Source: Spinactinospora alkalitolerans (lineage in GTDB: Bacteria > Actinomycetota > Actinomycetes > Streptosporangiales > Streptosporangiaceae). Taken from it: 64,000 nt of DNA. Of the stretch, positions 40,377 through 49,667 are shown one piece after another (position 1 is the stretch's first letter; the number at the start of each line of letters is the position of its first letter). The notes below the pieces were generated by a model. That model was given only the letters and a program-made list of their open reading frames with translations. It did no database searches and was not told where the DNA came from. The DNA lies in the NCBI RefSeq assembly GCF_013408795.1, contig NZ_JACCCC010000001.1, positions 4,774,001 to 4,838,000 on the forward strand. Reading direction: 5' to 3'. The position numbers and the translations under genes are program-made.

Positions 40377-41261
40377 GTGGACGAGCGCGAATGGCTGACA
40401 GAGCGTTTCGAGGAACATCGGATTCGTCTGCGAGCGGTGGCCTACCGGATGCTCGGCTCGGTGAGCGAGGCCGATGACGCGGTGCAGGACGCCTGGCTGC
40501 GCATCAGTCGCGCCGACAGCAGCAGCGTGGAGAACCTCGAGGCGTGGCTGACAACGGTGGTGGCGCGCGTGTGCCTGAACGTGCTGCGCTCGCGCGAGCG
40601 GCGGCGCGAGGAACCTCTCGAGGTGCACATGCCCGACCCGATCATCGGCCACGAGGACGGGGGCGGCCCCGAGCACGAAGCGGTGCTGGCCGACTCGGTC
40701 GGGCTGGCGCTGCTGGTGGTGCTGGAGACGCTGTCGCCGGCCGAACGGCTCGCGTTCGTGCTGCACGACATGTTCGCCGTGCCGTTCGCGGAGATCGCTC
40801 CGATGATCGAGCGGTCCCCGGCCGCGGCGAGGCAACTCGCGAGCCGCGCACGCCGCCGGGTGCAGGGGCAGGCCCCGACTCCCGACCCCGATCTCACCCG
40901 CCAGCGCGACGCCGTCGACGCGTTCTTCGCCGCCGCCCGCAACGGCGACTTCGACGGGCTCGTCGCCGTGCTGGACCCCGACGTCGTTCTGCGGTCCGAT
41001 GGTGGCGCCGCGCGTGCCCGCCACACGACGGTGATCTCCGGCGCACGGGCCGTGGCCGAGCAGGCGCTCACCTTCGGACGGCTCTCCCCGTTCGCACGAC
41101 CGGCGCTGATCAACGGAGCCGCCGGAGTCGTCGTCGCCGCTCACGGACGGCCGCTGTCCGTCATGGGTTTCACCGTCACAGACGGGAAGATCCTCGCCAT
41201 CGACGTGCTGTCCGATCCCGAACGGCTGCACAGGCTCGACCCGACGGTCCTCGACCGCTGA
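40377..41261 (+). CDS. ECF41-type sigma factor with SnoaL-like C-terminal domain
   Basis: 294 aa from GTG 40377 with GAAGGA upstream. Sigma region 2 'FEEHRIRLRAVAYRMLGSVSEADDAVQDAWLRI' (in pieces), region 4 'LSPAERLAFVLHDMFAVPFAEIA', then a ~120-residue SnoaL-like C-terminal domain ('DAVDAFFAAARNGDFDGLVAVLDPDV', '...VMGFTV'). The C-terminal domain replaces an anti-sigma factor in this group and controls activity. Likely regulates itself and the divergent NmrA-like gene. Confidence 0.93.
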   Translation: MDEREWLTERFEEHRIRLRAVAYRMLGSVSEADDAVQDAWLRISRADSSSVENLEAWLTTVVARVCLNVLRSRERRREEPLEVHMPDPIIGHEDGGGPEHEAVLADSVGLALLVVLETLSPAERLAFVLHDMFAVPFAEIAPMIERSPAAARQLASRARRRVQGQAPTPDPDLTRQRDAVDAFFAAARNGDFDGLVAVLDPDVVLRSDGGAARARHTTVISGARAVAEQALTFGRLSPFARPALINGAAGVVVAAHGRPLSVMGFTVTDGKILAIDVLSDPERLHRLDPTVLDR

Positions 41262-41470
41262 CGGAAGCCGGGCCCGGGCCGGATCCGGCGCGGCCGCCGC
41301 CTCAGAGGGGACGGCGTCCACCGCGCCATGCGCGGCAACACCCGCCCGCACAACCCCGCCCTCGCGGGATGGACGAACCACCGGGCCCGCGACCGGCCGC
41401 GTCCCGACCGACCGGAAGGTCACTCACGGGACGGCCCGAGAAAGCGGCGTCTTCAGAAGTGATGAGCCGC

Positions 41471-42292
41471 CTATTTACGCTTCCACGTCGCCAGTTCGAA
41501 TTCCACTGTGGCCAGTGAATCTCCATAGCCTGCGTTATAGACGATATTGGTGATGGTTGCACGGGCGATACGCCCCTCTGCGGTAACCGCACACAGCGAG
41601 GCACCCACCTCGAATCCCACATCAGCGGGCCGGGCATCGTCGGTAATCTCCAGGCTTCCCCCGATCGACGCTCCCGATGCCGCCGCCGCGCATTTCCGCC
41701 ACCCGTCCTCCTCCCCCTTGCGCAGCAGTCCCACCGATGCCCCGTCGGCAACCTTCAGAAAGCCGTCTGCACAGGTCACGTAGCGCATATCTATGGCTTC
41801 CAGTTGTGCGGTGGTCAAGTCGTCCTCGTCGCCGACCCTTCGGGTGATCGGAAACTCCCCGCCTGAAGGGCTACCGTCGAAGTCGACAGCAAGGTAGGGG
41901 ACACATGAGCCGTCATGGGCCGAGCGGATGGTCAGTGGAATCCCCGAATTCTCCTCTTCGTAGTCGGCCATCTCGGACGGCGATGAGGACACCTCAGGGT
42001 TTCCTGACGGGGAAGAGCCGTCACGGGGACGTTCAGCGGAGGCGGGCGGCGCGGCCGCTCCCCCGTCTGCAATATTCCCGGAATCGCCATCCGGAGTACT
42101 GAACAGCCCTACGACGGCGACGGCGGCGGAGAGAATCCCAGCGATCCAACTTGCGAATTCCACTGGATGAGGAGACCGGGACCGCTCTCCTCCCGGCACC
42201 TGATTTACTCGGTGCCGCCACATCGCCAGAGCAACCACGCATGATGCCACCATCACGGCGACGCTTAAAGCGACCAGGGCGCCCCATCCCAT
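41471..42292 (-). CDS. Membrane-anchored protein of unknown function
   Basis: 273 aa from ATG 42292, supported by AAGAGG 6 nt upstream. Helix 1 'LVALSVAVMVASCVVALAMW', a short basic loop, helix 2 'FASWIAGILSAAVAVVGLF', a Ser/Pro/Gly-rich linker and an extracytoplasmic C-terminal domain of ~170 residues with four Cys likely forming disulphides ('SCVPYLAVDF', 'YVTCADGFLKV', 'WRKCAAAA', 'SLCAVTAEGRI'). No family recognised. The codon use is more AT-rich than the neighbours, suggesting recent acquisition. Confidence 0.7.
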   Translation of the reverse strand: MGWGALVALSVAVMVASCVVALAMWRHRVNQVPGGERSRSPHPVEFASWIAGILSAAVAVVGLFSTPDGDSGNIADGGAAAPPASAERPRDGSSPSGNPEVSSSPSEMADYEEENSGIPLTIRSAHDGSCVPYLAVDFDGSPSGGEFPITRRVGDEDDLTTAQLEAIDMRYVTCADGFLKVADGASVGLLRKGEEDGWRKCAAAASGASIGGSLEITDDARPADVGFEVGASLCAVTAEGRIARATITNIVYNAGYGDSLATVEFELATWKRK

Positions 42293-42307
42293 AGCCAACC
42301 TCTTTCT

Positions 42308-42574
42308 TCAGGGGGTGCCAAAATCATATTGGACCTTGGGCGATTCAGATTGCCCCTGGAACCCCTGCCGCAGGACGGGAATCAGGAGGACCGACCGCGC
42401 CGACGGTCGTTCAGTACTCCAGTTGTAGATCCGGTCCGTCCTGACCCGATCACATTTGCCGGAGATGACAGCACCGCAAGCCCCTGAACTGGAGCGTTCT
42501 GCCCACACGCAGACGGCCACCGTGTGATCACCGATGGTTGTGAAGACAACGAGAACACAGGCGGTGGCCGCTGC
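42308..42574 (-). pseudogene. C-terminal fragment of an unrecognised gene
   Basis: The frame ending at 42308 has ordinary codon use for ~85 residues ('LVVFTTIGDHTVAVCVWAE', 'YNWSTERPSARSVLLIPVL') but no credible start; upstream it runs into low-quality sequence. Its stop overlaps the leader of the 41471-42292 gene, so the two were probably in one operon before the front was lost. Boundaries are approximate. Confidence 0.35.
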
Positions 42575-42797
42575 GCTCGGCGCATCGCCCAACGCTGGCA
42601 GCGCCGGCTGAACGAGCTGGTCAAGACCGTCTCCACCCGGCTGGGCCCGTTCCGGGAGCGATCCCGGGGGTCCTATGTCCACGGTCCGTGCCCGGTGACA
42701 GGCGAGGCCGCCGGGGCACGCCTGTCGCCACCCCGAAAGGAGGATCGTCGGGAGCGCGCTTACCCTCGGAGAAACAAAGCGGCACGGGAGTCCGGTC

Positions 42798-43097
42798 ATG
42801 CGGATCGTTGTTGTCGGGGCCGGAGTAGGCGGTCTCGCCCTGGCCAGGGGGCTCGGCGCCCACGGACACGAGGTGAGCGTTCACGAACGCTCGGGGGAGC
42901 TGCGGCGCGGCGGTGCGGCGGTGACCCTCTACCCCAACGGCTCGGCCGCCTCGGGCCTGGAGGCCATCCAGCAGTACCCGGTGCCGCCCATGCCCCGCGG
43001 CCTGGCGGACCGGCTCGCGACCGGCCAGTTCATCTCCTACGTCCGGTCGGTCAGTACTGCGTCGGCAGCCGAACGAGCGGGAGTGGGTCTTTCATGA
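42798..43097 (+). pseudogene. Truncated FAD-dependent monooxygenase (N-terminal part)
   Basis: The product begins with an intact FAD-binding Rossmann motif ('MRIVVVGAGVGGLALARGL', then 'VHERSGELRRGGAAVTLYPNGS'), as in PHBH-type aromatic monooxygenases of ~400 aa, but ends after 99 residues. The sequence degrades after 'PNGSAASGL'. It is a remnant, not a functional enzyme. Confidence 0.75.
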
Positions 43098-43210
43098 GAG
43101 TCGCCACCGTCGGAGCGGGCCTCGGAGGGCCGGCCCCGGCTGCGGCGATCCGGCACGACCGGGAAACCCGCGCCCCGGTCAAACGGTCCCTGATCGCCTA
43201 CGGCCGCTGA
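43094..43210 (+). pseudogene. Second truncated FAD-binding fragment
   Basis: ATG 43094 overlaps the previous stop. It encodes only 38 residues starting with another dinucleotide-binding motif ('MRVATVGAGLGGPAPAAAI') and ending 'RSLIAYGR'. It looks like a related oxidoreductase with an internal deletion joining its first and last codons. Confidence 0.5.
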
Positions 43211-43234
43211 GAGCGTCGGACTCACTGTAGGCGG

Positions 43235-43543
43235 CTACCCGGGGTGTGGGCGGTCGAGCTCCGCCGCGAGGAAAGCCGAGGCCGACCGCAGATCGCGCCG
43301 GCCCGCCGCAATCCGCGCATCCCGCGTTCGGGCTCGGCGAGCCGCTGGGCCTGTTCGGTGGTGGTACCGGGGCGGTCGTCGGCGTCGACCTCGGCCTGGG
43401 TGACCCGGTTGCGCGGCGTTTCGCGGTTGACGTCCAGCCGGTCGGCGGTGCGTGCCGGGGCTTCTGGCCGTGTGGCCGGAGCCCGGCGGGCCTCCATGGC
43501 CATCCGGGGCGCGCGTTCGCGCAGCTCCTCGGGGTACTTCCAA
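43235..43543 (-). mobile_element. Degenerate IS3-family orfA remnant
   Basis: Reading leftward, the frames give 'KYPEELRERAPRMAMEARR', then 'VTQAEVDADDRPGTTTEQA', and in another frame 'SASAFLAAELDRPHPG', the order of an IS3-type orfA (DNA-binding subunit). Frameshifts break it. No orfB remains. A related, separately decayed copy is at 61958-62264. Confidence 0.65.
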
Positions 43544-43703
43544 TGCCACGTGGTTAGCGTGGCGGTGCGGCTGTCAAGGGGTGGGGAGGGTTCAGGGCAA
43601 CTGTCGTTGAGGAGAGCGGGGCCCTGGTGGAGCGGGGAAGCCGACCAAGGTCTTCCTGCCCGGGAGGTCTCGTTGTCCGAACAGTGCGCCATCACCACGC
43701 TCG
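43544..43703. repeat. Partial copy of the inverted-repeat element at 62265-62526
   Basis: Begins TGCCACGTGGTTAGCGTGG and continues for 160 bp almost identical to the reverse complement of 62371-62526, with a 4-bp indel. It is joined to IS3 orfA sequence at the same point as the other copy. The other end of the element is missing. Confidence 0.8.
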
Positions 43704-43731
43704 TCCGTACCGCCGTCGTCGCAGAGGGGCT

Positions 43732-44010
43732 TTACGCGCCAACGATGTCATGATCGTGCTCGTCTGCCCAGGTCGGCTTCGCCGGATTCTCCTCGAATGC
43801 GCGATCGCTGTCACGAAGTACGGCGATCCGCCTGCACAGTTCATGGTCCTTGGTGGCGAGAAGTCGAACTGCCCGGGGGCCCACTTCGGTTCCCATCGGC
43901 ATGATGCTTAGCGCGTCGACGAAGACCTGCTTGTCCAGGTCGTCACCGGCCCAGGTCCATCCGAACTCCAGGGCTCGTTCAAGTTCCCGAATGGCCGGGT
44001 ACGTCACTGA
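43732..44010 (-). pseudogene. Fragment of an unrecognised gene
   Basis: The last ~90 codons of this leftward frame ('YPAIRELERALEFGWTWAGDD', 'KQVFVDALSIMPMGTEVG', 'DSDRAFEENPAKPTWADE') have natural composition and mixed codons, while the extension to 44469 is the shadow of another gene. The front is missing. No family recognised. Confidence 0.4.
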
Positions 44011-44031
44011 TCCCGAAGAACGGCAGCGCTC

Positions 44032-44352
44032 TTGCTGCTGCTGGCGATGGGCGTGCACTGGTTCTTCGACTCGCCGCTGATGGAGAACCTCTTCGGCACG
44101 CTGGTCAAGACCCTGGCCTTCCACTGGTCCGGGGAGGATCTGCGCTGGACCCTGGAGGAGGACGGCCAGGGGTGTGTGCTCCGGCTCTCCAACACCGTCG
44201 TCGACTCCGAGTGGACCGCGAACACGGCCGCCGGCTGGGACACGTGCCTGACCGGCCTCGGCGCGGTGCTGGCCGGACGGGAGCCGGATTCGGACGCCGG
44301 CCCCGACGAGGAGCTCATCGCGCACTACCGCGCCACGCTCACCACCGAGTAG
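44032..44352 (+). pseudogene. 5'-truncated SRPBCC/AHSA1-domain protein
   Basis: About 107 residues: 'MENLFGTLVKTLAFHWSG' through 'GWDTCLTGLGAVLAGREPDS', the C-terminal half of an Activator-of-Hsp90-type SRPBCC domain. The first half is missing and the junction near 44015-44035 abuts the preceding fragment. Probably not functional. Confidence 0.6.
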
Positions 44353-44538
44353 GCCGACGGGGCGGGCCCCACCGGCCCCGGGGTCCACCGGGCACCGCGT
44401 ATCGCCGCCGAACTGCGTGTGGACTGCGCCGTGCTGGGCGGGTCGATCGTGTTCGCGCACCGACCGCACTGATGGCAGGGGTCGTGTGAACGCGGGCAGA
44501 GAGAGGTCCGGTGCCGCCGACCGGCTGACGTCAGGGGA

Positions 44539-45447
44539 TCAGACCACGACCTCCCGGCAGACGTCGATGAACGCCTGCGTCCGCCTTACCGGTTTGCGGT
44601 CAGTCAGCTGGATGATCTCGATCCCGAGCCCTTCGGACCGGATGTCGAGCTCTCTGGTCACATACGGCAAGTCCTCGTAGCTGCGCTCGAGCACGGTGCG
44701 CTGCGTGAGCAGCGCACTGCCCAGCCCGCGGGCCACCAGGGCACGGACCATCTCGAAGCTCGTAGTGCGGAAGCGCACGTTCGGAGTCAGACCGGCTTTG
44801 GCGAACAGGCCGAGAAAGTAGTCGCCACCGGGCGGCAGATCGAACAGGATCAGCGGTTCCGAGGCCAGGTCGGCAAGGCTCAGCTCATCCCCCGTGCTCA
44901 GTGCCCCACCCACAGGGGTGAGCACATACGGCGGGTCCGATCGCAGCGATTGCGCCGTCATCCCGGTCGCGGTGCGCACGGAATCAAGCTCGTAGTGATA
45001 GGTGATCGCGAGATCGATCCGGGTGTTGAGCAGGTCGTCCAAGAGCGTCTCGTGGGCTGCCTCGACGAACGAGAGCTGTACTCGCGGGTGCCGATGCGAG
45101 AACTCCGCGATCACCTTCGGTAGGAGGATCGGCGCGATCGTCGCGTAACAGCCGATCGTGAGTGTGCCCTCGACTTCCTCTCGTTCCCGACTGGCGGACT
45201 CCCAGAGCTGATCGAGGCTGGAAAGCACGTTGTCGGCGGCGGTGACCGCACGCTGTCCCGACGCGGTGAGCCGCATCCCCTTCCGAGAGCGGACGAACAG
45301 GGTGATCCCGAGCGCCGACTCGAGATCGGTCAACGCCGTCGATACCGCCGACTGCGAGACGAAGAGCTCCCGTGCCGCTGCGGTCACCGACCCGAGCCTC
45401 GCGACGGCCATCAGGTACTCCAGTTGCCTCAAGCTCACATCAGTCAT
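44539..45447 (-). CDS. LysR-family transcriptional regulator
   Basis: 302 aa from ATG 45447, with GGAGAGG upstream. N-terminal winged HTH 'LRQLEYLMAVARLGSVTAAARELFVSQSAVSTALTDLE' (in pieces), then a CynR/CbbR-like effector domain. It is divergent from the MHS transporter and the downstream catabolic operon (45736-52280), which it most likely controls from the 288-bp shared promoter region. The ligand is probably the transported compound or an intermediate. Confidence 0.94.
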   Translation of the reverse strand: MTDVSLRQLEYLMAVARLGSVTAAARELFVSQSAVSTALTDLESALGITLFVRSRKGMRLTASGQRAVTAADNVLSSLDQLWESASREREEVEGTLTIGCYATIAPILLPKVIAEFSHRHPRVQLSFVEAAHETLLDDLLNTRIDLAITYHYELDSVRTATGMTAQSLRSDPPYVLTPVGGALSTGDELSLADLASEPLILFDLPPGGDYFLGLFAKAGLTPNVRFRTTSFEMVRALVARGLGSALLTQRTVLERSYEDLPYVTRELDIRSEGLGIEIIQLTDRKPVRRTQAFIDVCREVVV

Positions 45448-45735
45448 CGGTTCGGCCTCTCCGTAGTATCGGATTTTCCGAAGGGGGACTTCAGATCTAT
45501 GTGTTTTACAGATCATACCCCGCACCTCAATAATCGTGAGCTAGAGCACAGACCGGTCGGATACGAGGAGCATCGGGGTGAGCTCCGCGCTGATCTTCGC
45601 GGGGCGCGCTCGCCCTGGCGCTCCAGGGTGCTGACAACCTCCTGATCCACTACGAGAACTTCCTTGCGCGATGGAGGGTCCCCGTGACTTCTTGAGTTGT
45701 CTTGCGCGTCTGAGAACGGAAATCTAGGAGGAGAA

Positions 45736-47052
45736 ATGACGAGCGAGGTCTTGGAGAATGTAGATCGGAAGGACCTGCGTCGGAGTGTGTTCGCCGGATC
45801 GGTAGGCGTGTTCATCCACTGGTTCGATTGGGCCATTTACGCCTACCTCGCCACCACCATGGCGCAGGTGTTCTTTCCCGAGCAGGACGGCACTACCGGA
45901 CTGCTGTCAGTCTTCGCCGTCTTCGCCGTCGCGTTCTTCGTTCGACCGCTCGGCTCGGTGATATTCGGACACCTCGGGGACCGTTTCGGGCGTAAGACGA
46001 CTCTGTCCATCGTCATCATTTCCATGGCGGCGGGAACGCTGATGCTCGGGCTTCTGCCCACTTATGAGTCCGCCGGCATCATCGCGCCGGTACTGCTCGT
46101 GGTCGCCCGAATCATCCAGGGGTTGGCGGCAGGCGGTGAATTCGGCTCGGCTGCGGCCTTCCTCGCTGAGTTCTCGCCGCCGAAACGCCGTGGATTCGGG
46201 TGTTCGTGGATCGAGTTCGGCTCGGTCGGCGGGTTCCTCTGCGCGTCGTTCGTTGTCTGGGCGCTGCATTCGGTCTTCACTCCGGGGGATGTGACCGACT
46301 GGGCATGGAGGCTTCCGTTCCTGCTGACGGTTCCTCTGGCGGCGGTCGGCCTCTACATCCGCCTGCGCATCGAGGACACGCCCGAGTACCGCGCGCTCGA
46401 GGACATGAACAACGTCCCGAGCCAGCCGGTCGTGGAGGTGTTCCGCTCGAACGGGAAGCAGTTCCTGCAGACGGTGGGCATCGAGACGTTCATGAATTCG
46501 GCCTTCTACATCGTCCTCGTGTACCTGATCACGTACCAGGAGGAGATCGTCGGTGTGCCTGCGGACCGGGCGGCCCTGCTCTCCGCGGCGGCCTCGGTCG
46601 TCGCCATGGGAGTGATCCCGCTGTCCGGCATGGTGTCGGACCGTGTGGGACGCAAGCCGGTGCTGTACGCCGCCGCGGGCTTGATGATCGTCGGCGCGGT
46701 GCCGTTGTTCCTGCTGATGCAGGTGAACTCGCCGTGGTCGGCGTTCGCCGCCACCTTCGGCTTGGCCGTGATCCTGGCAGTCATCCTGGGCACGCACGCA
46801 TCGGCAGTGGCGGAGCTCTTCCCGACGCGGACCCGTCAGAGTGGATTGTCGATGGCCTACAGCGTTGCTGGGGCGTTCTTCGCCGGAACGCTGCCATACC
46901 TGATGACATGGCTCATCTCGCTCACCGGCAGCTCCATGGTCCCGGGGTTCACGATGATCGTGATCGGAATCGTCGGTGCGGTGACGCTGCGGACGATGCC
47001 GGAGACAAGCGGGTCGGATCTGCTGCATGAGAGTGATCGCGCTCAGCGCTGA
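45736..47052 (+). CDS. MFS transporter, metabolite:H+ symporter (ProP/ShiA-like)
   Basis: 438 aa from ATG 45736 with AGGAGGAG at 45726-45733. Twelve helices; 'FDWAIYAYLATTMAQVFFP', 'FVRPLGSVIFGHLGDRFGRK' and 'GLAAGGEFGSAAAFLAEF' are hallmarks of the MHS group, which import organic acids, betaines or related compounds with protons. First gene of the operon divergent from the LysR gene, so it probably brings in the substrate of the enzymes that follow. Confidence 0.92.
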   Translation: MTSEVLENVDRKDLRRSVFAGSVGVFIHWFDWAIYAYLATTMAQVFFPEQDGTTGLLSVFAVFAVAFFVRPLGSVIFGHLGDRFGRKTTLSIVIISMAAGTLMLGLLPTYESAGIIAPVLLVVARIIQGLAAGGEFGSAAAFLAEFSPPKRRGFGCSWIEFGSVGGFLCASFVVWALHSVFTPGDVTDWAWRLPFLLTVPLAAVGLYIRLRIEDTPEYRALEDMNNVPSQPVVEVFRSNGKQFLQTVGIETFMNSAFYIVLVYLITYQEEIVGVPADRAALLSAAASVVAMGVIPLSGMVSDRVGRKPVLYAAAGLMIVGAVPLFLLMQVNSPWSAFAATFGLAVILAVILGTHASAVAELFPTRTRQSGLSMAYSVAGAFFAGTLPYLMTWLISLTGSSMVPGFTMIVIGIVGAVTLRTMPETSGSDLLHESDRAQR

Positions 47053-47288
47053 GCGGCGTTCCCGCCAGAGCCTCGTCCGTAGGGACCTGACGGTCTTCAT
47101 GCTTTCCGTTGACGTCAATCGCTGACCCTATCCGGGTAGTCGACAGACAGATCCGGAAACGCATATCCGCCCCGGTCTCTTTAATGCGGTTCACCGGTGA
47201 TGATTGAAGTTGGCTGACGAAATTCCAAGTGCGTATGAATGCGCACCAGATCAAGTTGCGGTAGTCGATCACTGGAGTGGAGGTTTGG

Positions 47289-48572
47289 ATGCCGAGTCAA
47301 GAGATTGAGGCCGTCGTCGTCGGAGGGGGCCAAGCCGGGATAGCGATGAGCGAGCACCTGACTGAACGCAACGTGCCGCATGTTGTCCTGGAGAGGCACC
47401 GTATCGCCGAACGCTGGCGCTCGGAAAGGTGGGACTCCCTGGTCGCGAACGGGCCTGCTTGGCACGATCGCTTTCCCGGTCTTGAGTTCACCGATATCGG
47501 TCCCGACGCTTTCGCTTCCAAGGAGCAGGTGGCGGACTATTTCGTTGCCTACGCTGAGAAGATCGGAGCGCCGGTGCGCTGCGGAGTCGAAGTGACGTCC
47601 GTGCATAAGAACATGGGCCGTACCGGATTCCGTGTGGAGACATCGGACGGAACCATCGAGGCACGCTACGTCGTAGCCGCCACCGGGCCGTTCCAGCGGC
47701 CGGTCATCCCGCCGATCGTTCCCGAAGAGGAGGAGCTCACACAGATCCACTCCAGCGGCTACCGCAATCCCGCTCAACTGCCTGACGGAGCTGTCCTCGT
47801 GGTCGGATCCGGGTCGTCGGGCGTGCAGATCGCCGACGAACTCCGGAGCTCCGGCCGACAGGTGTACCTCGCAGTCGGCCCGCACGACCGTCCACCGCGG
47901 AGGTATCGGAGCCGCGACTTCGTCTGGTGGCTGGGGGTCCTCGGCAAGTGGGAGGCCTCAGCTCCTCCTAAGGGCGCCGAGCACGTCACGATCGCGGTCA
48001 GTGGCGCGCACGGCGGCCACACCGTGGACTTCCGTACGCTGGCCGACCGCGGAATCAGGCTCGTCGGCCGGGCCGATTCGTTCGATGAGGGGGTCATGCG
48101 GTTCGCGCCCGACCTCCGCGAGAACATCGCGAACGGCGACGCGAACTACCTGTCACTGCTTGACGAAGCGGACGCCTACATCGCGCGCAACGGCCTGGAT
48201 CTTCCGGAGGAGCCGGAGGCCCGTGCTTTGGGAACCGACCCGGAGTCGGTGACCGACCCCGTTCTCGAACTCGACCTCGCCGATGCCGGGGTCACGTCCA
48301 TCGTCTGGGCGACCGGTTTCGCCGCCGACTACAGCTGGCTGCGCGTCGATGCGTTCGACGAGAACGGAAGGCCGAAGCACCAGCGCGGTGTCTCGTCCGA
48401 GCCCGGCGTCTACTTCATGGGATTGCCATGGCAGTCCCGACGTGGATCGAGTTTCATCTGGGGTGCTTGGCACGATGCGAAGTACGTGGCCGACCACATC
48501 TCGATCCAGCGCAGTTACATGGAATACGAGGGCCCGGATTCGTCGACGCAGTTCCCACAGTTCGGAAAGTGA
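47289..48572 (+). CDS. Flavin-containing monooxygenase-like FAD/NAD(P) oxidoreductase
   Basis: 427 aa from ATG 47289, with AGTGGAGG 6 nt upstream. First dinucleotide site 'AVVVGGGQAGIAM' (FAD), second 'VLVVGSGSSGVQIADEL' (NADPH) and the 'IVWATGFAADYSW' box typical of CzcO/FMO-type enzymes. Such enzymes oxygenate or N-oxidise amines, ketones or indole-like compounds. Placed between the transporter and a RidA protein, it may oxidise an amine to an imine- or enamine-forming product. Confidence 0.88.
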   Translation: MPSQEIEAVVVGGGQAGIAMSEHLTERNVPHVVLERHRIAERWRSERWDSLVANGPAWHDRFPGLEFTDIGPDAFASKEQVADYFVAYAEKIGAPVRCGVEVTSVHKNMGRTGFRVETSDGTIEARYVVAATGPFQRPVIPPIVPEEEELTQIHSSGYRNPAQLPDGAVLVVGSGSSGVQIADELRSSGRQVYLAVGPHDRPPRRYRSRDFVWWLGVLGKWEASAPPKGAEHVTIAVSGAHGGHTVDFRTLADRGIRLVGRADSFDEGVMRFAPDLRENIANGDANYLSLLDEADAYIARNGLDLPEEPEARALGTDPESVTDPVLELDLADAGVTSIVWATGFAADYSWLRVDAFDENGRPKHQRGVSSEPGVYFMGLPWQSRRGSSFIWGAWHDAKYVADHISIQRSYMEYEGPDSSTQFPQFGK

Positions 48573-48579
48573 GCGCACA

Positions 48580-49002
48580 ATGACCACGCACACTCGTATT
48601 CGGAAGTTCAACACCAAGGACACGTACCCGGAGCAGAATCTGGACAACGACCTGTGTCAGGCCGTCGTCGCCGGGGACGTCGTGTATCTGCGCGGCCAGA
48701 TCGGCCAGGACCTGGAGACCCGGGAGTCAGTGGGCATCGGCAGTGTCCGGACGCAGACCGAGAAGGCCATGTCGAACATCGACATGCTCTTGACGGAGGC
48801 GGGCAGCAGCCTCCAGGACATCGTCAAGGTGACGATCTACATCGTCGATCCTCGCTACCGTGAAGAGGTGTACCGCGAGGTCGGACGCTGGTTGAAGGGT
48901 GTCTACCCTGTCTCCACCGGAATCGTCGTCCAGGCCCTTGCCCGGCCGGAGTGGCTCGTGGAGATCGACGCCACGGCTGTGATCACCGGAGGCGCGGCAT
49001 GA
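48580..49002 (+). CDS. RidA-family (YjgF/YER057c/UK114) protein
   Basis: 140 aa from ATG 48580. 'VVYLRGQIGQDLET', 'QTEKAMSNIDMLL', 'IVKVTIYIVDPRYREEVYREVG' (in pieces) and the C-terminal 'ALARPEWLVEIDATAV' with the conserved Arg are typical. RidA proteins hydrolyse reactive enamines/imines to ketones and ammonia, or act as pathway deaminases. Its place right after a flavin monooxygenase suggests it handles that product. The stop overlaps the next ATG. Confidence 0.93.
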   Translation: MTTHTRIRKFNTKDTYPEQNLDNDLCQAVVAGDVVYLRGQIGQDLETRESVGIGSVRTQTEKAMSNIDMLLTEAGSSLQDIVKVTIYIVDPRYREEVYREVGRWLKGVYPVSTGIVVQALARPEWLVEIDATAVITGGAA

Positions 49003-49667
49003 CCTTCTCCATCGCAGCCCACCAGGACGGTAGGTTCGGCATCGCCGCAGCGTCGTCCTCACCGGCGGTGGCCGCACGAGTCGTTCACTTGCGCGACTCG
49101 GTCGGCGCGGTCGCGTCGCAGAACGTCACCGATCCGCGACTGGGTCCGGTCCTGCTGGACGGACTCGCCTCGGGATCGAGCCCCGAAGCGGCCATCGCGG
49201 CGGTCCTCGCGAACGAGCCGAACGCCGCCTACCGGCAGCTCACCGTGGTCGACGCCTCCGGGGCCGCGGCCACGTTCAGCGGTCACCTCACCCTCGGCGT
49301 GCATGGTGAGGCCACCGGGCCGCACTGCGCCGCCGCCGGCAACATGCTCTCCCGTCCGGACATCCCCGAGATCCTGTGCGGCGCCTTCACCTCCGCCGGG
49401 GGTCAACTGGAGGAACGCCTCTTCACCGCGCTCTCGGCCGGCCTCGCCGCCGGCGGCGAGGCCGGACCGGTGTACTCCGCCGGGCTGTCGACCGTGTCCG
49501 GGATCGGTTGGCGCGACACCGATCTGCGCGTGGACTGGCAGGAGAGCCCGATCGGCGAGCTCGGGCGGTTGCTCGAGGTCTGGCTTCCGCAGCGGGACGA
49601 CTATGTTCAGCGCGGCCTGGAGCCGGCCGCCTCGCCCGGTTACGGAGTTCCTGGCGATGACCGCTGA
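48999..49667 (+). CDS. DUF1028 protein (putative Ntn-hydrolase)
   Basis: 222 aa; ATG 48999 overlaps the RidA stop (ATGA). N-terminal 'MTFSIAAHQDGRFGIAAASSSPAVAARVVHLR' pattern (in pieces) and 'GHLTLGVHGEATGPHCAAAGNML' are those of DUF1028, predicted to have an Ntn-hydrolase fold. Often near RidA and amidohydrolase genes. Likely cuts an amide bond in the same pathway; unproven. Confidence 0.88.
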   Translation: MTFSIAAHQDGRFGIAAASSSPAVAARVVHLRDSVGAVASQNVTDPRLGPVLLDGLASGSSPEAAIAAVLANEPNAAYRQLTVVDASGAAATFSGHLTLGVHGEATGPHCAAAGNMLSRPDIPEILCGAFTSAGGQLEERLFTALSAGLAAGGEAGPVYSAGLSTVSGIGWRDTDLRVDWQESPIGELGRLLEVWLPQRDDYVQRGLEPAASPGYGVPGDDR

